Shown in pieces: positions 1-8,367 of a stretch of DNA of 64,000 bases; positions within the stretch are counted from its first letter, which is position 1, and each line of letters starts with the position of its first letter. The notes below the pieces were generated by a model. The model was given only the letters and a program-made list of their open reading frames with translations. It had not been told where the DNA came from and searched no databases. This stretch comes from Bosea sp. 685 (lineage in GTDB: Bacteria > Pseudomonadota > Alphaproteobacteria > Rhizobiales > Beijerinckiaceae). Where the stretch lies: contig NZ_CP134779.1 of the NCBI RefSeq assembly GCF_031884435.1, forward strand, positions 2,294,001 through 2,358,000, given 5' to 3'. The position numbers and the translations under genes are program-made.

Positions 1-707
1 GTACGCGGGTGGCTCGGCGCGCCCAGCACATCGCGGGCAGGTCCCTGTTCGACGATGACGCCGCCGTCGAGGAAGAGCACGCGGTTGGCGACCTCGCGGG
101 CGAAGCCCATCTCATGGGTGACGACGAGCATGGTCATGCCGTCCTCGGCCAGGCTCTTCATCACCTGCAGAACCTCGCCGACGAGTTCGGGATCGAGCGC
201 CGAGGTCGGCTCGTCGAACAGGATCGCCTTGGGCTGCATGGCGAGTGCGCGCGCAATGGCGACACGCTGCATCTGGCCGCCCGAGAGCTGGCCGGGATAA
301 GCGTCGACCTTGTCGGCGAGGCCGACGCGGGCGAGCAGGTCGCGGCCCCGCGCCATCGCCTGCGCCGGTGGCTCCTTTTTCACGAAGATCGGGCCCTCGA
401 CCACGTTTTCCAGCGCCGTGCGATGCGGAAACAGGTTGAAGCGCTGGAACACCATCGCCATCGCGGTGCGGATGCCGATGATCGAGGGCTTGTCACGCTC
501 GACGCGGGCGCCGTCGATGCTGATCGTACCGCCATCATAAGATTCGAGCCCGTTGATGCAGCGCAGGATGGTCGACTTGCCCGAGCCGGACGGGCCGATC
601 AGGCAGACGACTTCGCCTTTGTCGACGCTGGCCGTGATGCCCTTGAGCACCGGGAAGGCGCCGAAGCTCTTGGTGACGCCAGCGATCTCGATCATCGGAG
701 CGCTCAT
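1..707 (-). CDS. Polar amino-acid ABC transporter ATP-binding protein (3' end beyond window)
   Basis: Energises uptake of a polar amino acid by hydrolysing ATP at the inner face of the membrane. The reading frame starts at the ATG at 707-705 ([10 protein letters not shown]) and runs off the left edge. Visible motifs in order are Walker [10 protein letters not shown], the signature [15 protein letters not shown], Walker [13 protein letters not shown] and the switch His in VVTHEMGFA, all typical of GlnQ/HisP-type subunits. The start codon overlaps the permease stop as ATGA (704-707), so translation is probably coupled. It is the last gene of the binding protein-permease-ATPase set. The true substrate cannot be read from the sequence. 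Confidence 0.93.
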   Translation of the reverse strand, partial: MSAPMIEIAGVTKSFGAFPVLKGITASVDKGEVVCLIGPSGSGKSTILRCINGLESYDGGTISIDGARVERDKPSIIGIRTAMAMVFQRFNLFPHRTALENVVEGPIFVKKEPPAQAMARGRDLLARVGLADKVDAYPGQLSGGQMQRVAIARALAMQPKAILFDEPTSALDPELVGEVLQVMKSLAEDGMTMLVVTHEMGFAREVANRVLFLDGGVIVEQGPARDVLGAPSHPR

Positions 708-1366
708 CGCCTCGTCCCCTTGCCGAAGCGTCGTTCGAGCCAGCTGACGAAGCCCATCAGAGGCAGGCACATCGCCAGATAGAGCAGGGCGACGAGCGAA
801 TAGACGGTCATGTTCTTGAAGGTCGAGGAGGCGATCAAAGTGCCCTGCAAGGTCAGTTCGGCGACCGTGATGGTCGAGGCTTGCGAGGAATCCTTCAGCA
901 TCATCACCATGATGTTGCCGTAGGGCGGCAGGACGAGCCGGATCGCTTGCGGCAGGATCACGCGGCGCATGGTCAGGCTCCAGCCCATGCCAATCGATTG
1001 CGCCGCCTCGACCTGGCCATGGTCGATAGCCTCGATGCCGGCGCGGAAATTCTCGGACTGATAGGCCGAGTACGCGATGCCGAGGCCGATGATCGCGGCC
1101 TGCAAGGCCGAGAGCGCGATGCCGAATTCGGGCAGGACGAAGTAGATGTAGAAGAGCTGCACCAGGATGGGGATGCCGCGCAGGGTGTTGACGATCACCT
1201 TCGCGATGGTCCCGAGCCAACCGATGCCTGACACCCGCATCAAGGCCCAGACGAGGCCGAGCACCGTCGAGAGCGCAAGCGAACCCAGCGCCACGATCAG
1301 CGTGAACTTCACGCCCTGGAGCAGGAGAGGCAGGAACTGGGTGGCGTCGCGCAGGAAGGTCTGCAT
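704..1366 (-). CDS. Polar amino-acid ABC transporter permease (HisM/GlnP family)
   Basis: A 220-residue inner-membrane permease, the usual family length, that would form the transport channel with the ATPase encoded directly downstream. It has about five hydrophobic segments and the EAA-type cytoplasmic loop around residues 115-150 ([22 protein letters not shown]), where the ATPase docks. It follows the binding-protein gene 1585-2340 on the same strand after a 218-bp spacer that holds a palindromic repeat, and it overlaps the ATPase start by 4 bases. One permease gene suggests a homodimer. The substrate is unknown. Confidence 0.93.
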   Translation of the reverse strand: MQTFLRDATQFLPLLLQGVKFTLIVALGSLALSTVLGLVWALMRVSGIGWLGTIAKVIVNTLRGIPILVQLFYIYFVLPEFGIALSALQAAIIGLGIAYSAYQSENFRAGIEAIDHGQVEAAQSIGMGWSLTMRRVILPQAIRLVLPPYGNIMVMMLKDSSQASTITVAELTLQGTLIASSTFKNMTVYSLVALLYLAMCLPLMGFVSWLERRFGKGTRR

Positions 1367-1417
1367 AGGGGTTCTGATTGTCGGAGGAATTGGTCAGGAC
1401 GACGTTTGGAACCTCAG

Positions 1418-1560
1418 CGCGTCATCCCGGACAAGCCGCGAAGCGGCGCTGATCCGGGATCCATGCCTGAACCGTCCGGCATGGCTCCCGGATCTCCGCT
1501 GAGTTTATCCTTGGGCCGATCGAAGATCGGACCCGAGGGCTGCGTCCGGGATGACGGCGC
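1418..1560. repeat. Intergenic palindromic repeat (GTCATCCCGGAC family)
   Basis: The arms gtcatcccggac (1421-1432) and gtccgggatgac (1544-1555) are perfect inverted repeats that enclose GC-rich DNA. It sits between the binding-protein and permease genes of one operon. A shorter relative lies at 3406-3445. It could fold in the transcript and set the usual excess of binding protein over permease; that role is inference. Confidence 0.7.
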
Positions 1561-1584
1561 GTGGAGGCTATCGTCGATGCTCGT

Positions 1585-2340
1585 TCAGGCCAGGCCCCAT
1601 TTCGCCAAAATCTTGTCGACGGTGCCGTCGGCCTTGAGCTTGGCGAGGCCGGTATTGATCTTCTTGAGCAGTTCGCCGTCGCTTTTGCGCACGCCGATGC
1701 CAACCGAGCCGGAGATCACCGGCTTGTAGGATTTGACGATGCGGACTTTCGGGAACTGCCCCTGCGACAGGTTGTAGGCGATGATTGGCAGGTCGAAGAC
1801 GGCGGCCTGGACGCGCGCCGCGTTCACGTCGGCGAGGATGTCGGGCAGGGTCTTGTAGAGCTTGACCTCGGAGAACAGGCCGGATTTCTGCAGCACATCG
1901 ACATAAGCCGTGCCGATCTGCACGCCGATCGTGACGCCCTTCAAATCCTCGAGGGTGACGTAGTCCTTGGTGTCGGTGGCCGGTACGATCAGGCCTTCGC
2001 CATAGGTGTAGATCGGGTCGGAGAAGTCGATGACTTCCTTGCGCACCGGGGTGATGTACATCGCGGCCGCGACGATATCGACCTTGTTGCTGGTCAGCGA
2101 GGCGATCAGCGTCGAGAACTGCATGCCCTCGACCTCGACCTTGAAATCGGAGACCGCGGCGATCGCCTTGACCAGGTCAACCATCACGCCCTCGATGGTG
2201 TTGGTCTTGGTGTCGAGGAAGGTGAAGGGGCTGCCTGTCGGGGTGGAGCCGACTTTGAGCACGGATTGCGCCCGGGCGGGCAGAATGCCCGCAGCCATGG
2301 CGCTGCCGGCCAGCATGGACAGGAAGGTCCGACGTTCCAT
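1585..2340 (-). CDS. Amino-acid ABC transporter periplasmic binding protein (SBP family 3)
   Basis: A 251-residue solute receptor that captures the ligand in the periplasm for the permease and ATPase downstream. The N-terminus MERRTFLSMLAGSAMAAG looks like a short signal peptide with a hydrophobic core ending near AQS. The mature part has family-3 features, such as GSTPTGSPFTFLD near the start, VDLVKAIA and IDFSDPIY around residue 107. It is first in its operon and divergent from the XRE-cupin regulator; two palindromic operators lie between them, so the transporter is probably its target. Ligand specificity is not visible. Confidence 0.93.
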   Translation of the reverse strand: MERRTFLSMLAGSAMAAGILPARAQSVLKVGSTPTGSPFTFLDTKTNTIEGVMVDLVKAIAAVSDFKVEVEGMQFSTLIASLTSNKVDIVAAAMYITPVRKEVIDFSDPIYTYGEGLIVPATDTKDYVTLEDLKGVTIGVQIGTAYVDVLQKSGLFSEVKLYKTLPDILADVNAARVQAAVFDLPIIAYNLSQGQFPKVRIVKSYKPVISGSVGIGVRKSDGELLKKINTGLAKLKADGTVDKILAKWGLA

Positions 2341-2390
2341 CGCGATATCCCCTCGCTTACGGCGCGCTTGTTGCGCGTCCGGCCATGATT

Positions 2391-2404
2391 TTCATGTGCA
2401 TGAA
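2391..2404. promoter_or_regulatory. Palindromic operator, copy 1 (TTCATG-TG-CATGAA)
   Basis: An exact inverted repeat TTCATG/CATGAA with the central dinucleotide TG, in the divergent spacer between the ABC binding protein (start 2340) and the XRE-cupin regulator (start 2477). An identical 14-mer lies 49 bp away. Probably bound by the adjacent regulator. Confidence 0.65.
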
Positions 2405-2437
2405 GATACGAGCATAGGACAAACTTGCCTGCAAGCA

Positions 2438-2455
2438 ATTTCATGTGCATGAAAT
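2438..2455. promoter_or_regulatory. Palindromic operator, copy 2 (ATTTCATG-TG-CATGAAAT)
   Basis: The same 14-base core as copy 1, with arms extended to eight perfect pairs. It lies 21 bases upstream of the regulator's start codon, which suits autoregulation as well as control of the divergent transporter. A small cttgc-ct-gcaag palindrome (2424-2435) lies between the two copies. Confidence 0.65.
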
Positions 2456-2476
2456 AGAGGCGGAGATGGAGAGTTC

Positions 2477-3064
2477 ATGAGCGCCCCTGCCGCCAGCGGA
2501 CCCGGCCAGCCGGTCGACCAGGAGATCGGCGCGGGCTTGCGCAGATTGCGGCGTGCGCGCGGGCTTTCGCTGGTCGATCTCGCAGCCCGCACCAATCTGT
2601 CGATCGGCTTCCTCAGCCAGATCGAGCGCGGCCTGTCCTCGCCGACCCTGCGCGTACTCGTCGGCATGGCGGATGCGTTCGGCGTCGGGCTTGCCGATCT
2701 CTTTCCCAATGGCGCGCCGCCGCAAGACCAGCCCGCAACCATCGTCCGCGGCTCTGACCGGAGCGAATTGCAGCTCTGGCGCTCGGGTATCCGCAAGCAT
2801 TTGCTGACCCCGCTTTCGGAGAGCTCGAAGCTCAACCTCTACATGGTCGAGCTGGAGCCGGGCGCAAGCACCGGTGACGAGCTCTATACGCATCAGGGCG
2901 AGGAGGCCGGGCTCGTCATGCAAGGCGCCATGCTGCTCAAGGTCGAAAGCGAGAGCTGGACCTTGCAGGAGGGCGACAGCTTCCGCTTCCTGTCCTCGCG
3001 CCCGCATTGCTTCGCCAATGCGGCAGAGGGCGAGACCCGGGTGCTCTGGGTCACGATCCTGTAA
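2477..3064 (+). CDS. XRE-family regulator with C-terminal cupin domain
   Basis: A 195-residue transcription factor. Residues about 17-70 form an XRE-type helix-turn-helix (LRRLRRARGLSLVDLAARTN, then IGFLSQIERGLSSPTLRVL). Residues about 110-190 form a cupin barrel (ELEPGASTGDELYTHQGEEAGLVMQGAMLL, and a late SRPHCFAN histidine) that may sense a small ligand. This architecture is common in regulators of amino-acid or polyamine metabolism. It is divergent from the amino-acid ABC operon and has two matching operators in its own upstream region. The ligand and the direction of control are unknown. Confidence 0.93.
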   Translation: MSAPAASGPGQPVDQEIGAGLRRLRRARGLSLVDLAARTNLSIGFLSQIERGLSSPTLRVLVGMADAFGVGLADLFPNGAPPQDQPATIVRGSDRSELQLWRSGIRKHLLTPLSESSKLNLYMVELEPGASTGDELYTHQGEEAGLVMQGAMLLKVESESWTLQEGDSFRFLSSRPHCFANAAEGETRVLWVTIL

Positions 3065-3131
3065 AAGCGACTGCGCTCAACTGGTGACACGCTGGTCCCG
3101 GAGCAGCGGGCAATGATCGGAGCTGAAATCC

Positions 3132-3332
3132 ATGCCGAAAAGAGCGATCCTACCGCTGATCTTGATCCTGCTCGGCGTCTTCACGGGGCTGGCCAAGCCA
3201 TTGACGGCGCTCGGCGATTCCTACGGCCCCGGCTGGGCCGACCTGCTCAATGGCGGGCTGGGTTTCGTGTTCATCATCGCGGCGGCGATCGCGGCCATCG
3301 CTGGGCGCTCGAAGGCGCGGCCCCGGGGCTGA
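3132..3332 (+). CDS. Small hypothetical membrane protein
   Basis: A 66-residue protein with two hydrophobic helices (residues about 5-25 and 42-60) and a basic tail KARPRG, so an inner-membrane hairpin is likely. It starts 67 bases after the XRE-cupin gene on the same strand, with a GGAG-like site upstream of the ATG. I do not recognise the family. High-GC third positions and the clean two-helix pattern favour a real gene. Confidence 0.55.
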   Translation: MPKRAILPLILILLGVFTGLAKPLTALGDSYGPGWADLLNGGLGFVFIIAAAIAAIAGRSKARPRG

Positions 3333-3405
3333 ACCCGAAGAAAGGCTGAGTCCGGGGAAAGTCCGAGCCCGAACAGATCCAATCAGCCCAACACTATGTT
3401 TCGCA

Positions 3406-3445
3406 GGTCATCCCGGATGCTGCGAGGCGCAGATCCGGAATGACC
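3406..3445. terminator. Palindrome between convergent genes, possible bidirectional terminator
   Basis: ggtcatcccggat (3406-3418) and atccggaatgacc (3433-3445) pair with one mismatch across a 14-base loop. It lies between the convergent small membrane-protein gene and the AbgB-like gene. It lacks a clear T run and is related to the repeat at 1418-1560, so it may be a short member of that repeat family. Confidence 0.45.
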
Positions 3446-3467
3446 CTATAGTTGGAGAGGGCGGCGT

Positions 3468-4889
3468 TCAGCCGCCAAGCGACATCTTCAGCGGCGGCTT
3501 GACCTCGGCCGGCAGCGGCGAGGTGTAGCCTTCCTTGCCCAGGCGCTTCTTGTGGTCCGCCTTGGCGGCCGCCATCAGGGCGGGGTCGGAGAGCACGGCG
3601 GCGCCGGTTGCTGCCATCGCCTTGGCGACATGGATCATCGCCTTGTGAGCAGCCGGCTGCTTGCCCTGCGAGACCACCTGCCAGGTGTGGAACGGCGTGC
3701 CGACAGCGACGGTGGGCGCATGCGCCTGCACGGTCGGCACGGCCCAGCTGACATCGCCGACATCGGTCGAGCCGATGGCAGGGTTGCGCTTGGCGTCCAT
3801 TGGAACCAGGAAATCGGCCAGCGGCACGCCCGAATCCTCCATGCCGATGGTGCGCCAGATCGAGGCGATCTCCTGCGGCGACAGCGTCTTGCGGATCTCC
3901 TCGGCGAAGGCTTTGTCGGCGTCGTCGAAATGCGGCGGGCCGAGCTCTTCCATGATCCCGTGCAGCGCCTGTTCGAGCGGCGGGTTGGCGAGCAGGTCGG
4001 AGACGGCGCTGATGATGCGCATCTCCATCTTGGTTTCCGTCATCAGCGCCGCGCCTTCGGCGATTTTCTTCACGCGTTGGACGAGTTCGAGCATGCCACG
4101 CAGATCGCGCGCGCGGATCGAATAGCGCACGCGGGCATGGGCCTGGACGACGTTTGGCGCGATGCCGCCGGTGTCGAGCAGGGCGTAATGCACGCGCGCA
4201 TCGCTGGGCATGTGCTCGCGCATGTAGTTGACGCCGACATTCATCAGTTCGACGGCGTCGAGCGCGCTGCGGCCGAGATGCGGGCTGGCGGCGGCATGCG
4301 CCGCGCGGCCGGTGAAGATGAAATCGGCGCGGGTGTTGGCGAGTGCCAGCGGCGGGGCGACCTCCCACCAGCTCGACGGATGCCAGGTGATCGCGACATC
4401 GGCGTCATCAAAGGCGCCGGCGCGGACCATGAAGGCCTTCGCAGCGCCGCCTTCCTCGGCCGGGCAGCCATAATAGCGCACGCGGCCCGGAATCTTGTTC
4501 TCGGCGAGCCAGTTCTTCATCGCGGTCGCGGCGAGCAGCGCGGCCGAGCCGAGCAGGTTGTGGCCGCAGCCATGGCCATGGCCGGCGGCTTCGACCTCTT
4601 GATGCTCGGCGAGGCCGGCCTCCTGGCTGAGGCCGGGTAGGGCGTCATATTCGCCGAGGAATGCAATGACGGGACCGCCTTCACCGGCCTCGCCCATCAC
4701 CGCGGTCGGGATTTCGGCGACGTTTTCGGTGATCTTGAAGCCCTGATGCTTCAGCTCGGCGAGATGCTCGGCGACCGAGCGCTGCTCGGTGTAGCAGACC
4801 TCGGGCATGCCCCAGACGCGGTCACTGAGTTCGATGAAGCGCTGCTTGCTCGCATCCACGTGCCGCCAGAGATCGTTTCGGTTGTCCAT
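3468..4889 (-). CDS. M20-family amidohydrolase, AbgB-like (p-aminobenzoyl-glutamate hydrolase subunit B type)
   Basis: A 473-residue metal-dependent amidase/peptidase of the cytosol. I start it at the ATG 4889-4887 (MDNRNDLWRHVD), because the upstream extension of the frame does not look like the family. M20 landmarks are LGEYDALPGLSQ, the metal site HGCGHNLLGSAA, the catalytic CPAEEGG, ITWHPSS and a dimerisation-domain stretch AAHAAASPHLGRSALDAVELM. The order and C-terminus match E. coli AbgB (481 aa). No AbgA-like partner is present, so the natural substrate may be another N-acyl amino acid. It heads away from the cupin-sulfurtransferase pair. Confidence 0.88.
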   Translation of the reverse strand: MDNRNDLWRHVDASKQRFIELSDRVWGMPEVCYTEQRSVAEHLAELKHQGFKITENVAEIPTAVMGEAGEGGPVIAFLGEYDALPGLSQEAGLAEHQEVEAAGHGHGCGHNLLGSAALLAATAMKNWLAENKIPGRVRYYGCPAEEGGAAKAFMVRAGAFDDADVAITWHPSSWWEVAPPLALANTRADFIFTGRAAHAAASPHLGRSALDAVELMNVGVNYMREHMPSDARVHYALLDTGGIAPNVVQAHARVRYSIRARDLRGMLELVQRVKKIAEGAALMTETKMEMRIISAVSDLLANPPLEQALHGIMEELGPPHFDDADKAFAEEIRKTLSPQEIASIWRTIGMEDSGVPLADFLVPMDAKRNPAIGSTDVGDVSWAVPTVQAHAPTVAVGTPFHTWQVVSQGKQPAAHKAMIHVAKAMAATGAAVLSDPALMAAAKADHKKRLGKEGYTSPLPAEVKPPLKMSLGG

Positions 4890-5025
4890 GATCGTTTTCG
4901 CCTTGATGGGGTCGCGATATATGAGCCGGGCGGCCGCCGCCCGTCCAGTTGCTGAAAGCATGGCCGATGCCAGCCGACGCAACGTCATCGTGTCGGCGGA
5001 TGTTGCTGGCGCCGGCCCGATGTCC

Positions 5026-5547
5026 TCAGGGTTGCTTGTGGATCGGATCGACCCAGTAGACCGCCTCCGGGGCCTCGACCGGATCGACATCGGTGATGTT
5101 GACGACCACGGCTTCGTTGTCCGAGCGCACCAGCACGCATTCCAGCGGCTCGTCGGGATTGGCGTTGATCTCCTGATGCGGCACGAAGGGCGGCACGTAG
5201 ATGAAGTCGCCCGGGCCGGCCTCGGCGACGAATTCGAGCCGTTCGCCCCAGCGCATGCGGGCCTTGCCGCGCACGACATAGATCACGCTCTCCAGCTCGC
5301 CATGGTGATGCACGCCGGTCTTGGCGTTGGGCTGGATCGAGACCGTGCCGGCCCAGATCTTCTGGGCGCCGACGCGGGCGTGATTGATCGCCGCTTGCCG
5401 GAACATGCCCGGCGTCTGCGCCGTGTTCGGGTCGAGCTTGTCACCGGTGACGACGCGCACGCCGTCATGCTTCCAGCGCGGCTCGCCATGGGAATGGTCA
5501 TGGGAATGATCGTGCGGGTGATCGTGGGAATGGTCGTGTCCCGACAT
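5026..5547 (-). CDS. Cupin-domain protein with His-rich N-terminus
   Basis: A 173-residue protein. I start it at ATG 5547-5545, giving MSGHDHSHDHPHDHSHDHSH, a run of alternating His and Asp that is a plausible metal-binding tail. A single cupin barrel follows, with VHHHGELESVIYVVRGKARMR as motif 1 and FIYVPPFVPHQEIN as motif 2, carrying the usual metal-ligand histidines. Only 4 bases separate it from the sulfurtransferase upstream, so the two are co-transcribed. The reaction is unknown; a metal-dependent dioxygenase or a sensor are both possible. Confidence 0.85.
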   Translation of the reverse strand: MSGHDHSHDHPHDHSHDHSHGEPRWKHDGVRVVTGDKLDPNTAQTPGMFRQAAINHARVGAQKIWAGTVSIQPNAKTGVHHHGELESVIYVVRGKARMRWGERLEFVAEAGPGDFIYVPPFVPHQEINANPDEPLECVLVRSDNEAVVVNITDVDPVEAPEAVYWVDPIHKQP

Positions 5548-5551
5548 GATC

Positions 5552-6418
5552 TCAGCCCTTCTTCGCCGGGCCGGTCGCGATCGGGCGCTCGCTCGAGCCC
5601 CATTCCGCCCAGGAGCCGTCATAGATGGCGCGCGCCGGCTTGCCGATCGTCTCCAGCGCAGCCGAGAGGATCGCGGCCGAGACGCCCGAGCCGCAACTCG
5701 TGATCAGGGGCTTGTCGAGATCGACGCCGGCTTCCGTGAAGGCCGCCGCAATCGCGTCGGGCGATTTCAGCCTGCCGTCCTGCATGATGGCGGGGAAGGG
5801 CAGGTTGAGCGCGCCCGGCATATGGCCCGAGCGCACACCGGCGCGCGGCTCGGGCGCCTCGCCGCGGAAGCGGTCGGCGGGGCGGGCATCGACGACCTGG
5901 ATGGCGCCGCTACCGAGCGCGCGCTCGACGTCGTCAGCGTCGGCGATGGCGGAATGGTCGAGGCGTGCGGTGAAGGTCCGGGCCGAGCGGGAGCGGGGTG
6001 GCCCTTCCTCGACGGGGCGGCCTTCCGCCTGCCATTTCGGGAAGCCGCCTTCGAGGATGACCACGTCCTTGGCGCCGAAGGTCTTGAAGGTCCAGCGCAC
6101 GCGCGGTGCCGAGAACAGGCCGAGCCCGTCATAGACGACGATGCGCATGCCGTCGCCGATGCCCATCGCGCCGACGGCGGCTGCGAAGGCCTCGGGCCGC
6201 GGCAGCATATGGGGCAGCTCGGAGCTGGTATCCTTGACGGTGTCGATGTCGAAGCGCAGCGCGCCGGGGATACGGCGCTGCGCATATTCGGCATGCGGGT
6301 CGCGGCCATGGACGGGCAGGTACCAGGAGCCGTCGACCACGACGACATCGGGCGCGTTCAGGCGCTCAGTGAGCCATTCCGTGGAGACGAAGACGTTGTC
6401 GCTGGCCATGATCGGCAT
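5552..6418 (-). CDS. sseA: 3-mercaptopyruvate sulfurtransferase
   Basis: A 288-residue tandem rhodanese that moves sulfur from 3-mercaptopyruvate to a thiol or cyanide in the cytoplasm. The first, inactive rhodanese domain covers residues about 10-130 and the catalytic one about 150-285. The active-site loop SCGSGVSA with Cys242 matches the mercaptopyruvate-type CGSGVTA signature rather than the CRxGxx loop of thiosulfate sulfurtransferases. The start may be ATG 6418 or the internal ATG at 6409 (MASDNVFV). It is followed after 4 bases by the His-rich cupin gene. Confidence 0.92.
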   Translation of the reverse strand: MPIMASDNVFVSTEWLTERLNAPDVVVVDGSWYLPVHGRDPHAEYAQRRIPGALRFDIDTVKDTSSELPHMLPRPEAFAAAVGAMGIGDGMRIVVYDGLGLFSAPRVRWTFKTFGAKDVVILEGGFPKWQAEGRPVEEGPPRSRSARTFTARLDHSAIADADDVERALGSGAIQVVDARPADRFRGEAPEPRAGVRSGHMPGALNLPFPAIMQDGRLKSPDAIAAAFTEAGVDLDKPLITSCGSGVSAAILSAALETIGKPARAIYDGSWAEWGSSERPIATGPAKKG

Positions 6419-6469
6419 TTCCTTGACGTTGCGGCCGCTCGTTATGACGGCCTGAGCTGGGCGGCTGCT

Positions 6470-7198
6470 TCAGGCGAGCGCGATGCGGACGCGCCGGTTC
6501 TGCTTGCCCTTCTTCTCGATATCCGTGACCGCGACAAGGCCGATCTCGGCGGTGTTGCGGACATGGGTGCCGCCACAGGGCTGCAGGTCGATGTCGCCGA
6601 TGGCCACCAATCGGACACGGCCCGAGCCGCGCGGCGGCTTCACCGACATGGTTTTGACCAGGCCTGGATTGGCGTCGAGCTCCTCATCGGTGATCCAGCT
6701 CTCGGTGACGGCGGCGTTGCGGGCGATCAGGGCGTTGAGCTTTTCGGAGATCTCGGCCTTGTCGAGGCCGCCTTCGGGAATGTCGAAATCGAGCCGCCCG
6801 TCGCCTTCGCCGATCGCCCCGCCCGTCACCGGATAGGACAAGACCACGCTCAGCAGATGCAGCGCGGTGTGGATGCGCATGCGCTTCAGCCGGCGCTCCC
6901 AGTCGAGCACGACTGTTACGGTCTCGCCGGGCTGCGGGGCGGCCTGTCCTTCAAGTTGTCCTGCAAGCGGAACATGGATCACGCGGCTCTTGTTCTCGGG
7001 ATCGTAGATCGCCGTGCCGATCGTAATCTCGCTTCCGTCTGCGCGAATGAGCTTGCCGGCGTCGCCCGGCTGTCCGCCGCCGGTCGCGTAGAACACCGTC
7101 CTGTCGAGGATGACGCCGCCGCGCTCATTCACGGCGTCGACGCGTGCTGACGTCTCCTTCAGATAAGCGTCCTGGCGAAACAGCAATTCGGTCGGCAT
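6470..7198 (-). CDS. Alanyl-tRNA editing protein (AlaX family)
   Basis: A 242-residue free-standing editing domain that hydrolyses Ser- or Gly-mischarged tRNA-Ala. The start is set at ATG 7198-7196 (MPTELLFRQDAY); earlier in-frame codons give an unlikely extension. The N-terminal part resembles the AlaRS C-terminal portion (RTVFYATGGGQPGD). The zinc-binding second half has HTALHLL and QPCGGTHVRNT, the HxxxH and CxxxH ligands. Its length fits AlaX-M. It lies 51 bases upstream of sseA on the same strand and is divergent from the SDR gene. Confidence 0.92.
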   Translation of the reverse strand: MPTELLFRQDAYLKETSARVDAVNERGGVILDRTVFYATGGGQPGDAGKLIRADGSEITIGTAIYDPENKSRVIHVPLAGQLEGQAAPQPGETVTVVLDWERRLKRMRIHTALHLLSVVLSYPVTGGAIGEGDGRLDFDIPEGGLDKAEISEKLNALIARNAAVTESWITDEELDANPGLVKTMSVKPPRGSGRVRLVAIGDIDLQPCGGTHVRNTAEIGLVAVTDIEKKGKQNRRVRIALA

Positions 7199-7379
7199 GG
7201 TCTGGTCGTCCCTGGGACGCGTCTCGTCGGCGCGGGCTGCGGAGATTGCACGGATTGGGCTGGCCGCGCCAGAATGCTTTCTCTGGGGGTAGCGTGCGGC
7301 CATTCCGGCTGGCCCTTCCGTCGCAGGACGGCAGGGACTAGATAGCGCGATGATCCGTCGGTTGCGCCCGGGAGCCTCG

Positions 7380-8186
7380 ATGTCATTGCCGCGCATGCAG
7401 CCGAAAGACGGTGTCGCCTGGATTACGGGTGCGAGTTCGGGCATCGGCGAGGCGGTTTCGCTCGAACTGGCGCGACGGGGCTGGACTGTCGCGATCACGG
7501 CGCGCCGGCTCGATCAGCTCGAGGATATAGCCCGGCGTGCGGAAGGGTTGCCCGGCCGCATCGTCGCCCATGCCGGCGATGTGACCGACACCGCCGCGAT
7601 GCAGGCGGTGGTGGATGGAATCGAGAGCGTGCACGGCCCGATCGCGCTCGCCTTCCTCAATGCCGGCATCGCCCCTCATGTCCATTCCGGCGCGTTCGAT
7701 CTGGCGGCCTTCGAGCAGGCTTTCGCCGTCAACCTGTTCGGCGTGGCCAAGGGGCTGGCGGCCGTGCTGGAGAACATGACGCGGCGCGGCCGGGGGCAGA
7801 TCGCCGTCAACGCCTCGATCGCGGGCTATGGCGGCATGCCGCGCGGAGCAGCCTATGGCGCCTCCAAGGCAGCAGTGATCCATCTCTGCGAGGCGCTTAA
7901 ATTCGACTGCGACAGGCTCGGCATCCGGCTGCAACTGGTCAATCCGGGCTTTGTCGACACGCCGCTGACCCGTGGAAACGGCTACCCGATGCCCTTCCTG
8001 ATGCCGCTCGAGGAAGCGGCCCGGCGCATCGTCGACGGTTTCGCGCGCGGCGGTTTCGAGATCGCCTTCCCGTGGCGCCTGGCCTGGTTCGCCAAGGCGG
8101 TGAATTGTCTGCCCTATCCCGCCTATTTCTGGCTCGTGGCGCGATTGATGCCCCGGGGCAAGTCAATGAGGCGCGACAGGGCCTGA
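7380..8186 (+). CDS. Short-chain dehydrogenase/reductase
   Basis: A 268-residue NAD(P)-dependent oxidoreductase. I chose ATG 7380 because GGAG lies 5 bases upstream at 7371-7374; an in-frame ATG at 7350 has no comparable site. The Rossmann glycine motif TGASSGIG is near residue 20, LNAGIA follows, and the catalytic triad is visible as Ser in NASIAGYGG and YGASK. A hydrophobic C-terminal stretch (WLVARLMPRG) suggests loose membrane contact. It is a single gene divergent from alaX. The substrate is unknown. Confidence 0.9.
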   Translation: MSLPRMQPKDGVAWITGASSGIGEAVSLELARRGWTVAITARRLDQLEDIARRAEGLPGRIVAHAGDVTDTAAMQAVVDGIESVHGPIALAFLNAGIAPHVHSGAFDLAAFEQAFAVNLFGVAKGLAAVLENMTRRGRGQIAVNASIAGYGGMPRGAAYGASKAAVIHLCEALKFDCDRLGIRLQLVNPGFVDTPLTRGNGYPMPFLMPLEEAARRIVDGFARGGFEIAFPWRLAWFAKAVNCLPYPAYFWLVARLMPRGKSMRRDRA

Positions 8187-8367
8187 GCCTTTGGCCTGAT
8201 TCTGGGCCTGCCCCCGTGCGGGATCGGCTTTGAATCCGCTGCCGGCCATGGCTACGGAACGCCGTGCGTCGGCTGGCGATTTCATCGCATTTTAACCAGT
8301 GTGACGCTGATATGGCGCGCTTTGAACGTTCGTTTTTTCTCCTGCGCTCCGGAGAGATCTGCCCTGA

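Noticed and set aside
4890-5279. A 130-codon N-terminal extension of the AbgB-like gene
   Set aside because: It overlaps the cupin gene antisense frame and is Arg/Pro/Ser noise; family members start at the chosen ATG.
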